Shown here: one piece after another, positions 24,903 through 33,274 of the stretch
How the letters are laid out: each line of letters begins with the position of its first letter
Numbering within the stretch: the first letter of the stretch is position 1
Assembly (NCBI RefSeq): GCF_902141855.1
Contig: NZ_CABFVH010000018.1
Location: 43,030 to 107,029, forward strand
Reading direction: 5' to 3'
DNA from: Methylobacterium dankookense
GTDB taxonomy: Bacteria > Pseudomonadota > Alphaproteobacteria > Rhizobiales > Beijerinckiaceae
Length of the DNA: 64,000 bases
Program-made: the position numbers and the translations under genes
Notes under the pieces: generated by a model
What the model saw: only the letters and a program-made list of their open reading frames with translations
Databases searched by the model: none
Told to the model about the DNA's origin: nothing

Positions 24903-25340
24903 CTATGACGCTCCCCCACGGCTGAGGGCGAGGGCGCGCGCGAGCGTCGGCTCCAGCGCGCGCAGTTCGCGCAGATGCGCTGCGGTCAGCGTCTGCAGCA
25001 GGATCTCGGCCTTGGCCGTCAGGGACAGCTCCATCCGCCGCCGGTCCTGGCTGCTGCGCGTCTTCGTGAGCAGGTCTGCCTCGACCATCCGGGCGACCAG
25101 CTCCACCGCCGTGTGCGGGGCGATCAGGAGCCGGCCGGCGAGCCAGCCGATCGTGGGCGGCTCGGCGCCGGCGAGCCCGGCAATGGCGAGCAGCGCCTGA
25201 TGCTGCTGGGGTGGCAGGCCGGCCTGGAGCGCGGCCGTTTCGCTAAAGGCGAGGAAGCGCCGCAACTCGTAGCGGAAGGCCGCCAGCACCGCGTATTGCG
25301 GCTCCGAGAGGGCCGGCCCGGCCGGCGCATCGTCGATCAT
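24903..25340 (-). CDS. MarR family transcriptional regulator
   Basis: A 145-residue winged-helix regulator with the MarR order: dimer helix (LSEPQYAVLAAFRYELRRFL), helix-turn-helix (PTIGWLAGRLLIAPHTAVELVARMVEADLL, quoted ends PTIGWLAGRL and ARMVEADLL, about 60-90), and wing with SSQDRRRMELSLTAKAE, the DRR signature. It is transcribed divergently from the ClC transporter gene with an imperfect dyad in the 123-bp gap, so autoregulation and control of the transporter are likely by position. MarR proteins usually release DNA on binding small aromatic or acidic ligands; the ligand here is unknown. Confidence 0.9.
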   Translation of the reverse strand: MIDDAPAGPALSEPQYAVLAAFRYELRRFLAFSETAALQAGLPPQQHQALLAIAGLAGAEPPTIGWLAGRLLIAPHTAVELVARMVEADLLTKTRSSQDRRRMELSLTAKAEILLQTLTAAHLRELRALEPTLARALALSRGGAS

Positions 25341-25407
25341 TCAGCGCCCCCGCCGCGCATTCCTGCAGAGCGCCCCTGGTAGCCTGTTCCCGCGCGTTCC
25401 GCTCGGA

Positions 25408-25439
25408 CTCGATTATATCGTAATGCGATGTATATCGAG
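25408..25439. promoter_or_regulatory. Candidate MarR operator in the divergent marR/ClC promoter
   Basis: CTCGAT (25408-25413) and ATCGAG (25434-25439) flank ATCG (25417-25420) and CGAT (25426-25429), giving an imperfect 32-bp dyad in an A/T-rich stretch (GATTATATCGTAATG) inside very GC-rich DNA. It lies 68 bp from the MarR start and 24 bp from the preferred ClC start. An ATG at 25428 falls inside it and is therefore an unlikely start codon. Confidence 0.55.
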
Positions 25440-25463
25440 CCGGGAACGACGAAGGAGATCGGT

Positions 25464-27308
25464 GTGGACCAGCGGGTGGGGGAGACAGCGAAGCGCGATC
25501 CGGCTGCGCGGATCCGGCGGCGGCCGCTCGCGGATTTCTCGGCCGATCCGCGCATCCTCATGCTCATCGCCATGGCGCTGCTGATCGGGGCGGCCGGCAC
25601 CCTCGCGGCCGCCGTGCTCATCCGCCTGATCGCGCTCGTCACCAACCTCGCCTGGTTCTGCCGCCTCGACACGGTGCCGCGCAGCCTCGCCGAGGCGGCG
25701 CGCACGCCCTGGATGGTGCTGGTGCCCGTCCTCGGCGGCCTCGCCATCGGCCTGATGGCCCGGTTCGGCTCCGAGAAGATCCGCGGCCACGGCATCCCCG
25801 AGGCGATCGAGGCGATCCTGATCGGCGCGAGCCGGATGTCGGCCAAGGTCGCGCTCCTCAAGCCGCTCTCCTCGGCCATCTCCATCGGGACCGGCGGCCC
25901 CTTCGGCGCCGAGGGGCCGATCATCATGACGGGCGGGGCGGTCGGCTCCCTGTTCGCCCAGTTCTTCCATCTCAGCGCGATGGAGCGGAAGACGCTGCTC
26001 GTCGCGGGCGCGGCGGCCGGCATGACGGCGATCTTCGGCACGCCCGTCGCGGCGGTGCTGCTCGCGGTGGAACTGCTCCTGTTCGAGTGGCGGCCGCGCA
26101 GCTTCGTGCCGGTGGCCGCCGCCTGCCTCACGGCCTTCGTCCTGCGCCCGGCTCTGTTCGAGGCCGGGCCGCTCTTTCCCTTCACCGCCAACCCCGCCCT
26201 GCCCTGGTGGGGCCTGCCCGCCTGCGCCGCGGTCGGGGTGGCGGCCGGGCTGCAATCCGGTCTCCTGACCACCCTGCTCTACCGCCTGGAGGATGCGTTC
26301 GAGCGCCTGCCGATCCATTGGATGTGGTGGCCGGCCCTCGGCGGCCTGTTCGTGGGCCTCGGCGGCCTCGTCGAGCCGCGCGCCCTCGGCGTCGGCTACG
26401 ACGTGATCGCCGACCTGCTCAACGGCGAGCTGGCGCTGCGGGCGGTGCTGCTCATCCTGTGCGTGAAGGCCGCGATCTGGCTCATCGCCCTGTCCTCGGG
26501 CACCTCGGGCGGCGTGCTGGCGCCGCTCCTGATCCTCGGCGGCGCGATGGGCTGGCTGCTCGGGCTCGGGCTGCCGGGCACGCCGGGCTTCTGGGCGCTC
26601 CTCGGGATGGCGGCGATGCTCGGCGGCACCATGCGGGCGCCCCTGACCGGAGCGCTGTTCGCGGTGGAACTCACCGGGAACGTGCACGTGCTCAGCCCGT
26701 TGCTCGCGGCCACGGTCTCCGCCTACGCGGTGACGGTGCTGCTGCTGAAGCGCTCGATCCTGACCGAGAAGCTCGCCCGCCGCGGCCAGCATGTCAGCCG
26801 CGAATACGGGGTCGACCCCTACGAGCTGATGCGGGTGGCCGACGTCATGGTCCACGACGTCGAGGTGCTCGACGCGGACATGAACCTTGCCACGGCGATC
26901 GCGACCCTGGAGACCGGGCGCCACCGGGCCTATCCGGTGCTCGATGCCGCGCGCCGGCCGGTCGGGCTGGTGCAGCGGGCGGACGCCCTGCACTGGCTCG
27001 TCGAGGGCGCGGGCGTCCAGCAGCGCCTGCGCGACCATCTCCGCGCCCCGTCCGGCATCGTCGCCCATCCGGACGACGTCGTCTCGCACGCCCTCGACAT
27101 GATGGCGGAGAGCGGCGGCGGGCGCCTCCTCGTCACGGACCCGGCGACGGGCGTCCTCGTCGGGATCCTGACCCGCCGGGACCTCCTGCAGGTGCGCCAC
27201 GCCGTGACGCGGTCCGAGACGAGCCGGCAGGCCTATTTCGTCCTACGCCGGAAGCGGCGGCGCCGCGCCGGAACCGAGGCCGGCCCCGCGGCGTCCGAGA
27301 GGGTCTGA
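25464..27308 (+). CDS. ClC-family chloride channel/antiporter with C-terminal CBS pair
   Basis: A 614-residue ClC transporter. After a basic N-terminus there are about ten hydrophobic segments between residues 30 and 420. Ion-path motifs are visible: SIGTGGPFGAEGPI (the GxEGP signature with the gating glutamate kept) and SSGTSGGVLAPLLILGG. Residues about 450-575 form a CBS pair (ADVMVHDVEVLDADMN; SGIVAHPDDVVSHALDMM), which in the family binds adenine nucleotides. A basic tail ends the protein. The GTG at 25464 is preferred because GAAGGAG is 6 bp upstream; an ATG at 25428 lies in the putative operator. Divergent from a MarR regulator, which suggests induced expression, possibly acid or salt stress. 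The ion and mode are not resolved. Confidence 0.9.
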   Translation: MDQRVGETAKRDPAARIRRRPLADFSADPRILMLIAMALLIGAAGTLAAAVLIRLIALVTNLAWFCRLDTVPRSLAEAARTPWMVLVPVLGGLAIGLMARFGSEKIRGHGIPEAIEAILIGASRMSAKVALLKPLSSAISIGTGGPFGAEGPIIMTGGAVGSLFAQFFHLSAMERKTLLVAGAAAGMTAIFGTPVAAVLLAVELLLFEWRPRSFVPVAAACLTAFVLRPALFEAGPLFPFTANPALPWWGLPACAAVGVAAGLQSGLLTTLLYRLEDAFERLPIHWMWWPALGGLFVGLGGLVEPRALGVGYDVIADLLNGELALRAVLLILCVKAAIWLIALSSGTSGGVLAPLLILGGAMGWLLGLGLPGTPGFWALLGMAAMLGGTMRAPLTGALFAVELTGNVHVLSPLLAATVSAYAVTVLLLKRSILTEKLARRGQHVSREYGVDPYELMRVADVMVHDVEVLDADMNLATAIATLETGRHRAYPVLDAARRPVGLVQRADALHWLVEGAGVQQRLRDHLRAPSGIVAHPDDVVSHALDMMAESGGGRLLVTDPATGVLVGILTRRDLLQVRHAVTRSETSRQAYFVLRRKRRRRAGTEAGPAASERV

Positions 27309-27350
27309 TGCCCGCGGCTGGAGATGCTGACGCATCCGGCCGCTGGGCCA

Positions 27351-27396
27351 ACTCTGATGTTCGATATCAAGCCAAAGGCTCGGCGAACATCAGAGT
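27351..27396. terminator. Perfect 13-bp dyad between convergent ClC and dsbD genes
   Basis: ACTCTGATGTTCG (27351-27363) and CGAACATCAGAGT (27384-27396) are exact inverted repeats, and the 20-nt loop contains a smaller hairpin AGCC-AAA-GGCT (27370-27380). It lies between convergent genes, so a bidirectional terminator or mRNA-stabilising structure is plausible. There is no T run, and the composition is A/T-richer than its surroundings. Confidence 0.6.
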
Positions 27397-27401
27397 GCGG
27401 A

Positions 27402-27430
27402 ACCGACGGTCATGTTCAATGACCGTCGGT
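27402..27430. terminator. Second perfect dyad (12 bp) between convergent genes
   Basis: ACCGACGGTCAT (27402-27413) and ATGACCGTCGGT (27419-27430) are exact inverted repeats with loop GTTCA, starting 6 bp after the previous dyad and ending 6 bp from the dsbD-like stop. Likely a terminator for the minus-strand gene, or a protein-binding pair together with its neighbour. Confidence 0.6.
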
Positions 27431-27435
27431 CCGAT

Positions 27436-29580
27436 TCAACGCGCCGCTCCGGCCAGGGCCGCGCTCCGGCCCGGGCCGACGCCCTCCAGCGCGTCGAGCA
27501 CGGCGCCCGTGGTCAGGATCTGCGGCAGCACCTTCGGCTCGCCGCCCGCGTAGAGCAGGTAGAGCGGGACGCCGCCGCGGCCGTGGCGCTCGAGCAAGCG
27601 GGTGATCTCCGGGTTCTGGTTGGTCCAGTCGCCCTTGAGATAGGTGACGCCGTGCGCCCGCATGGCCGCGCGCACCGGCTCCGTGGCCAGCACCGCGCGC
27701 TCGTTGACCTGGCAGGTGATGCACCACGCCGCCGTCATGTTGACGAAGACCGGCTTGCCCGCGGCGAGCAGCCCGTCGAGGCGGGCCTGCGTGAAGGGCT
27801 CGATGCCCTCGGCCAGGGCCTGCGCGCCCGGCGGCAGGCGATCCCGCTCCAGGGTGAAGCCGATCGCGGCCGCCGCGATCACGGCGAGCACCGCGAGGCC
27901 CTGCGCCACCTGCGCGCCGAGGCGGGTGCCGGCGCGGCCGCGCTCCCAGGCCCAGGCGGCGAAGCCGATCAGGACGAGGCCGAGCAGGGCCGCGAGGAGC
28001 CCCTGTGGCCCGACCTGCTGCGCCAGCACCCAGACGAGCCAGGCCACGGTGGCGTAGACCGGGAAGGCGAGCGCCTGTTTCAGCACCTCCATCCAGGCGC
28101 CCGGGCGCGGCAGCAGGCGCAACGCCCCCGGCCACAGGGTGAGGGCGAGGAACGGCAGGGCGAGGCCGAGGCCGAGGCTCGCGAAGATGGCGAGCGCCGC
28201 CGGCACGGACTGTGTCAGGGCGAAGCCGACCGCAGTGCCCATGAAGGGCGCGGTGCAGGGCGTCGCCACCACGGTGGCCAGCACGCCGGTGAAGAAGGAG
28301 CCTTCCAGGCCGGCCCGCCGGGTCAGCCCGTCGCCGATCCCGGCGAGGCGTCCGCCGAGATGGACGGCGCCGGACAGGCTGAGGCCCATGGCGAAGAGCA
28401 GGTAGGCGAGGCCCGCCACCACCAGCGGCGACTGGAGCTGGAAGCCCCAGCCGAGCCCGGCTCCGCCGCTCTTGAGGGCGATCAGCAGCCCGGCGAGCGC
28501 CAGGAAGCTCGCCAGCACGCCCGCCGTGTAGGCGAGGCCGTGCAGACGCACGCGGCGCCCGCTCTCGCCGGAATGGCGCACCAGCCCCAGCACCTTGATC
28601 GAGAGGACGGGGAAGACGCAGGGCATCAGGTTGAGCACGAGGCCGCCCAGCAGCGCGAGCAGGGCCGCGCCGAGGAGCGTCGGGGTCTCGCTGGGCGCCG
28701 CGGCTGCGGGCACAGGCTCCGTCGCGGGGATCTGGCCCGCCGCCGGGGGCGCTCCCTCATCGCCGATGGCGAAGGCCTGCTGCACCGTGCCGGACCCGGT
28801 TTCCTCGCTGATGGTCAGGACGCCGGGCAGGCTCCGGGGCGCCGGCTCCTTCGGGCTCGCGCGCCGGAGAGCGAGATGCAGCCCCTCGCCGTCGACGCGC
28901 AGGACCTGCTCGGCCGCGTTCTCGATCGCGGTCTCCGAATAGGGGAAGAAGGCGGCCGCGCGGATGGTCTCGGGCTTGAGGCCCGGGGCATCGAGGTTGA
29001 GCACGAGGTCGTCGCCCTCGCTCGACAGGCGCGCCGGCCAGGGTGCGGCGACGGGGATCGCCGCCCGGGCCCGCTCGAACAGGGCGCGGTTCCGCGGGTC
29101 GGCGCCGCCGGGACCGACGGGCAGGGTCAGGGCGAGCTCCGCCGAGCCCGGCACGCATTCCGTCTCGCAGACGAGGTAGCTCAGCTTGGCCGTCAGCCGC
29201 GCCGGCACGGCCGGGTCGAGGCTCGGCGGCGGGGTGACCTGCGCCAGGAGCACGGCCTCGCCCGCGTAGCCGAAATTCATCAGGGTCGCGACCGGGATGC
29301 GCTCGGGCGCCGGCCAGCGCAGCGGGCCGGCGGAGAAGCCGGCGGGCAGGGTCCAGGTCACCTCGGGCGGCAGGCCGGAATCGCCGGGATTGCGCCAGTA
29401 GACGTGCCAGCCCGGCTTCATCACCATCCGGACGGCGACGGTGAAGGGCTCGGCGCCCTGCACGCTCGCCGGCTCGGCGACGAGGCTCGCCTTCACGAGG
29501 TCGGGCGGCGCGCGCAAGGATTGTGCGGCGGCGGGGCCGAGACCGAGGGCGAGGAGCAGGAGGGCGAGGAAGCGCAGCAT
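27436..29580 (-). CDS. DsbD/ScsB-like thiol:disulfide interchange protein
   Basis: A 714-residue membrane reductase. A signal peptide (residues 1-20, ending GPAAAQ) precedes a periplasmic beta-domain (about 25-285) of the long DsbD-N/ScsB type. A cytochrome-biogenesis DsbD transmembrane region follows (about 300-580, eight hydrophobic segments) with LNLMPCVFPVLSIKVLGL and VATPCTAPFMG supplying the two membrane cysteines. The C-terminal thioredoxin domain has the active site W619-C-I-T-C623. The protein moves electrons from cytoplasmic thioredoxin to periplasmic thiols; ScsB relatives are linked to copper tolerance. Complete and stand-alone here. Which partner it reduces is not visible. Confidence 0.9.
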   Translation of the reverse strand: MLRFLALLLLALGLGPAAAQSLRAPPDLVKASLVAEPASVQGAEPFTVAVRMVMKPGWHVYWRNPGDSGLPPEVTWTLPAGFSAGPLRWPAPERIPVATLMNFGYAGEAVLLAQVTPPPSLDPAVPARLTAKLSYLVCETECVPGSAELALTLPVGPGGADPRNRALFERARAAIPVAAPWPARLSSEGDDLVLNLDAPGLKPETIRAAAFFPYSETAIENAAEQVLRVDGEGLHLALRRASPKEPAPRSLPGVLTISEETGSGTVQQAFAIGDEGAPPAAGQIPATEPVPAAAAPSETPTLLGAALLALLGGLVLNLMPCVFPVLSIKVLGLVRHSGESGRRVRLHGLAYTAGVLASFLALAGLLIALKSGGAGLGWGFQLQSPLVVAGLAYLLFAMGLSLSGAVHLGGRLAGIGDGLTRRAGLEGSFFTGVLATVVATPCTAPFMGTAVGFALTQSVPAALAIFASLGLGLALPFLALTLWPGALRLLPRPGAWMEVLKQALAFPVYATVAWLVWVLAQQVGPQGLLAALLGLVLIGFAAWAWERGRAGTRLGAQVAQGLAVLAVIAAAAIGFTLERDRLPPGAQALAEGIEPFTQARLDGLLAAGKPVFVNMTAAWCITCQVNERAVLATEPVRAAMRAHGVTYLKGDWTNQNPEITRLLERHGRGGVPLYLLYAGGEPKVLPQILTTGAVLDALEGVGPGRSAALAGAAR

Positions 29581-29653
29581 CGCCGCTCCTCATAGCACAT
29601 CCGCGGGCCGGCCCCGGGAGAAAGCCGGCCGCGGCGGAATCGCCCGCCGTGAT

Positions 29654-31480
29654 TCAGGTCGTGGGTGCGAGCGGGGCGGTCGCCCGGTCGAGCCAGGACC
29701 GGGTCTCGGCGTCGAGATTCGGGCTCAGGGTCTCCCGCACCCGGGCGTGATAGGCGTCGATCCAGGCGATCTCGGCCGGGTCGAGCAGCCTTACGTCGAT
29801 CAGGCGCATGTCGTAAGGCGCCAGCGTCAATGTCTCGAAGCCGAGCATCGTCCGCTCCGCACCCGCGATGGCCCGCGGCTCGACGAGGACGAGGTTCTCG
29901 ATCCGGATGCCGTAGGCCCCGGTCTTGTAGTAGCCCGGCTCGTTCGAGAGGATCATGCCCGGCTCCAGCGCCACCGTTCCGGTCTTGGCGATGCGCTGCG
30001 GCCCCTCGTGCACGGAGAGGAAGCTGCCGACCCCGTGGCCGGTGCCGTGGTCGAAGTCGAGCCCGGCCTGCCAGAGCGGGAGCCGCGCGAAGGAATCGAT
30101 CTGCGCCCCCGTCGTTCCCTTGGGGAAGACCGCGCGGGCGATCGCCACATGGCCCTTGAGCACGCGGGTGAAGCGGTCGCGCATCTCGGGGCCGGGCTCG
30201 CCCACCGCCACGGTGCGGGTGATGTCGGTGGTGCCGTCGCGGTACTGCGCGCCCGAATCGATCAGGAACAGCTCGCCCGGCCGGGCCGTGCGGTCGCTCG
30301 CCCGCGTCACCCGGTAATGGACGATGGCGCCGTTCGGCCCCGATCCGGAGATGGTCGGGAAGGAGACGTCGCGCAGCTCCCCGCCCGCGGCCCGGAAGGC
30401 TTCGAGAGCCTCCACCGCCTCGATCTCGGTGAGCCCCTCCGCCGCCCGTCCGTCGAGCCAGGCGAGGAAGCGGACGACCGCAGCGCCGTCGCGCCGATGC
30501 GCCGCCCGGCTGCCGGCGATCTCGACCGGGTTCTTCACGGCCTTCATCGCCGTGACGGGATCGCGCCCGACATCGGCGGTGCCGCTCGCCGCCTCGATCC
30601 GGCTCTTCAGCGCCTCCGCCGCCGTCGCGCCGTCGAGGCGCACGCGCGCGCCCGACAGGCCCTGGAGCGCGTCCTCGAAACCCGCCCGCGGCGCGACCTC
30701 GGCGAGACCCGCTAGCGCCTCGACGACGTCCGGCGACACCTGGGAGGAGCCGAGGAAGAGCCGCGCCACACCTTCGCGCGGCACCAGCGCGTAGCCGAGG
30801 GCGAGCGGCGTGTGGCCGATATCGGCGCCGCGCAGGTTGAAGGCCCAGGCGAGGTTGTGCGGGTCCGAGATCACCAGGGCGTCGCAGCGCGCGGCCTCCA
30901 GCTCGGCGCGGATGCGGGCGAGCTTGCCGGCGGCCGCCTCCCCGGCGAATTCCATGGCGTGGACCTCGACCGGCCCGGCGGGCGGCTTCGGCCGGCCGGC
31001 CCAGGCGGCGTCCACGGGGTTGGCGGGCAGCGCGCGCAAGGACGCCCCCGCCTTCTGGGCGGCGCGCTCCAGCCGCGCGACGCCGTCGGGCGTGTGCAGC
31101 CAGGGATCGTAGCCGAGCACCGCATCCGCCTTCAGGTTCTCGGAGACCCAGGCCTCCACGCTCGTCTGCGCCAGGGGCACGACGGTGAAGACGGCCGTGT
31201 CGACCTGCTCGGGCGCCTGCAGGGTGTAGCGGCCGTCGACCACCAGGGCGGCGCGGTCGGTGAGCACGATCGCGGTGCCGGCCGAGCCGGTGAAGCCGGT
31301 GAGCCAGGCGAGGCGCTCGGCATTGGCGGGCACGTATTCGGATTGGTGCTCGTCGGCGCGCGGCACCACGAAGCCGTCGACCCCGGCCTCACGCAGGGCG
31401 GCGCGCAGGGCCGCGACCCGCTCGGGGCCCTTGCGGTGGCTCGGATCGTCGAAGGTCTGGAAACGGGTGCTCTGGCTCAT
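29654..31480 (-). CDS. Xaa-Pro aminopeptidase (aminopeptidase P, M24B)
   Basis: A 608-residue three-domain aminopeptidase P. Two creatinase-like N-terminal domains (about 1-330) precede the pita-bread metallopeptidase domain with di-metal ligands in DSGAQYRDGTTDITRT (starting near D408), the histidine of HGTGHGVG (near 484), and the glutamates of NEPGYY and ENLVLVE. The long eukaryote-like form is common in alphaproteobacteria. It removes an N-terminal residue preceding proline and acts in the cytoplasm. Motifs are intact and no signal peptide is seen. The minus-strand RMF-like gene lies downstream. Confidence 0.93.
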   Translation of the reverse strand: MSQSTRFQTFDDPSHRKGPERVAALRAALREAGVDGFVVPRADEHQSEYVPANAERLAWLTGFTGSAGTAIVLTDRAALVVDGRYTLQAPEQVDTAVFTVVPLAQTSVEAWVSENLKADAVLGYDPWLHTPDGVARLERAAQKAGASLRALPANPVDAAWAGRPKPPAGPVEVHAMEFAGEAAAGKLARIRAELEAARCDALVISDPHNLAWAFNLRGADIGHTPLALGYALVPREGVARLFLGSSQVSPDVVEALAGLAEVAPRAGFEDALQGLSGARVRLDGATAAEALKSRIEAASGTADVGRDPVTAMKAVKNPVEIAGSRAAHRRDGAAVVRFLAWLDGRAAEGLTEIEAVEALEAFRAAGGELRDVSFPTISGSGPNGAIVHYRVTRASDRTARPGELFLIDSGAQYRDGTTDITRTVAVGEPGPEMRDRFTRVLKGHVAIARAVFPKGTTGAQIDSFARLPLWQAGLDFDHGTGHGVGSFLSVHEGPQRIAKTGTVALEPGMILSNEPGYYKTGAYGIRIENLVLVEPRAIAGAERTMLGFETLTLAPYDMRLIDVRLLDPAEIAWIDAYHARVRETLSPNLDAETRSWLDRATAPLAPTT

Positions 31481-31521
31481 GCCCGCCAGTATGGCGGGGC
31501 GTGGCCTTCCCGCAACCGGGA

Positions 31522-31710
31522 TCAGGCGCCTTCGGCCGGGGGATCCGGGGGACGGCCGGGCGGCAGTCCGTCATAGCCCGCGAACCAGTCCGTGCGCTGC
31601 TGCGAATGCGCCGGATAGGGGCAGGCGTCCTTCGGCCGGCCCGCGGCCCGCGCCCGCGCGCCCTCCGTGACCGGATCCCGCGCCTGCGGATGATCGCTCA
31701 GCGTCGCCAT
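31522..31710 (-). CDS. Small RMF/CrpP-like protein
   Basis: A 62-residue protein starting MATLSDHPQARDPVTEGARA. Residues 16-47 show the pattern EGxRA-AAG-x5-CPYP-x6-R-x2-W-x2-GYD, which resembles ribosome modulation factor (RMF) and the related CrpP proteins (EG..A...G....CP.......R..W..G). RMF dimerises ribosomes in stationary phase. The C-terminus is proline-rich and disordered. The ATG at 31710 is chosen; an in-frame start at 31773 adds a basic, unconserved leader. Family placement rests on a short motif, so the function is tentative. Confidence 0.6.
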   Translation of the reverse strand: MATLSDHPQARDPVTEGARARAAGRPKDACPYPAHSQQRTDWFAGYDGLPPGRPPDPPAEGA

Positions 31711-31814
31711 GGTCCCGCGCCTCCGATCGGCATCCCGGGGCGTCCGTCGGGGCGCCGCCCCGGTCCCCGCCACAGGGATGAACGCTATGGAAACCCGGCT
31801 TCAGGCCGCGCGGT

Positions 31815-32729
31815 TCACGGGCGCGGCGCGGCGCCGCCCCGGCGGAGGACCAGGGTGGCCCAGCCCTCGATCACGCCCTTGCGGGCGAGGTGGAAGCCGC
31901 GATGGCGGTAGGTCGAGAGCACGCCCGCCACGTCGCGCTCGATCAGGCCGGAGAGGATCAGCACGCCGTTCGGCGCGACCACCGCCGTGAGGGAGGGCGC
32001 GAGGCGCTTGAGCGGCCGGGCCAGGATGTTGGCGAAGACGATGTCGAAGCGGCGCGGCCGGTCGGCGAGCGCGTGGCGCACGCCCGGTCCCTCGTAGAGC
32101 CGCAGATAGGGGCCGAGGCCGTTGAGCCGGGCATTCTCCCGGGCGGTGGTCACCGCCTCGCCGTCGAGGTCGCCCGCGACCACCGGGCTGCGCAGGGCCT
32201 TGGCTGCCGCGAAGGCGAGGATGCCGGTGCCCGTGCCGACGTCGAGGATATGGGCCGGGCGGCGCCGCTTCAGCTCGGCCACGAGCGCGCGCAGGCAGCC
32301 GAGGGTGGTGCCGTGATGGCCCGTGCCGAAAGCGAGCGCCGCCTCGATCTCGATGGGCAGGTCGTTGGCCCGCACCGCGTCGCGGTCATGGGCGCCGTGG
32401 ATGAGGAAGCGCCCGGCCCGCACGGGATTCAGCCCTTCGAGGGAGGCGCGCACCCAATCCTGCTGCTCGATGGTGCGGAACTCGGCCGCATCGGCGGCCT
32501 CGCCCACCACCGGGCGGATCAGGTCGCGGATGAAACCCTCGTCCGGCGCGTCTGCGAAGTAAGCCTCGAGGCGCCACGTGACCCCGTCCTCGGCCTCGAA
32601 GGCGGCGACCGCGGTCTCGGTGGGATCGAACATCTCGCCGAGGATGTCCGTCATCGCGCGGGCCGAGGCCTCGTCGGTCAGCATCCGGAGGATGTGGGTC
32701 GGACGGTGCGGGGGCAGGCCTTCGATCAT
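31815..32729 (-). CDS. prmA: Ribosomal protein L11 methyltransferase
   Basis: A 304-residue SAM-dependent methyltransferase that methylates ribosomal protein L11. The catalytic domain carries AFGTGHHGTTLGCLRAL (about 146-162), a PrmA signature, followed by the SAM motif DVGTGTGILAFAAAKAL (about 175-191) and DIVFANILARPLKRLAP, containing the NILA sequence typical of this family. The N-terminal domain is the diverged alphaproteobacterial form. No frameshift. The gene stands alone between the RMF-like gene and a gene-poor stretch. Confidence 0.93.
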   Translation of the reverse strand: MIEGLPPHRPTHILRMLTDEASARAMTDILGEMFDPTETAVAAFEAEDGVTWRLEAYFADAPDEGFIRDLIRPVVGEAADAAEFRTIEQQDWVRASLEGLNPVRAGRFLIHGAHDRDAVRANDLPIEIEAALAFGTGHHGTTLGCLRALVAELKRRRPAHILDVGTGTGILAFAAAKALRSPVVAGDLDGEAVTTARENARLNGLGPYLRLYEGPGVRHALADRPRRFDIVFANILARPLKRLAPSLTAVVAPNGVLILSGLIERDVAGVLSTYRHRGFHLARKGVIEGWATLVLRRGGAAPRP

Positions 32730-32950
32730 GGCGCGGCCTCTAGCACCGGGCGGGCGGCTCCGCCAGCGAGGGCGGCCGCCGATGCGGAACGGGATCGGAT
32801 CATGGCCGCCTCACGCGAATCGTCATCGGAACGGCACAGGGTTGTAGCAGCCTGGTCACGCGATGGGCTCAGAATGGCGCGGAACCGGGCAGGTGCTGCC
32901 GCGTTCTCGCTGGCTCTCCTGAGCATGCCCTGTCTTCGAGGTGCGTTCGC

Positions 32951-33157
32951 GTGACCAAGTCCAGACGATCCGTCCGCCGTGGGCCGGTTGTCATCAACGA
33001 CAATGCCAAGGCCTCGAACGATTCCCGCCGCACCGGTCCGCAATTCGTCGAGGCGCCGCACGGCCCCCTGCCCGGCCATCTGCTCGTCCTCCTGAGCCGC
33101 CTGCACCGGTCCGAGAGCGCCCGGTCGAGCGAGCCCCCCGGGCCGCAATCCGTTTAA
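32951..33157 (+). CDS. Small hypothetical basic protein
   Basis: A 68-residue frame starting with GTG at 32951 (MTKSRRSVRRGPVVINDNAK), 9 bp after a GAGGTG stretch. It is basic and probably disordered at the N-terminus, with LLVLLSRLHRSE near the centre and no export signal. Codon use looks coding-like and it fills part of a 545-bp gap between prmA and the GST gene. I recognise no family and it could be spurious. Confidence 0.35.
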   Translation: MTKSRRSVRRGPVVINDNAKASNDSRRTGPQFVEAPHGPLPGHLLVLLSRLHRSESARSSEPPGPQSV

Positions 33158-33167
33158 AGCGATCTCC

Positions 33168-33257
33168 GCCGAAGCGGACACCGGTTCGGCGCAAGAGAGC
33201 GTGTTGCAACAAGGACTTGGAGCCATTCCCGATCGCAACGCGATCGGGAATGGCTCC
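33168..33257. repeat. Dispersed CCGAAGCGGA repeat with perfect 17-bp hairpin
   Basis: The element starts with CCGCCGAAGCGGACACCGG and ends in an exact inverted repeat, GGAGCCATTCCCGATCG (33219-33235) and CGATCGGGAATGGCTCC (33241-33257), loop CAACG. It shares its head and its GCGATCGGGAA tail with the copy at 50020-50110 and its head with 15771 and 60605. It lies 17 bp past the GST stop, so it may terminate that transcript. Confidence 0.75.
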
Positions 33258-33274
33258 AGGGCGCCGAGCCGCGG

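Noticed and set aside
25428..25463. ATG at 25428 as start of the ClC transporter
   Set aside because: It lies inside the candidate MarR operator and lacks a ribosome site, whereas GTG at 25464 has GAAGGAG at good spacing.
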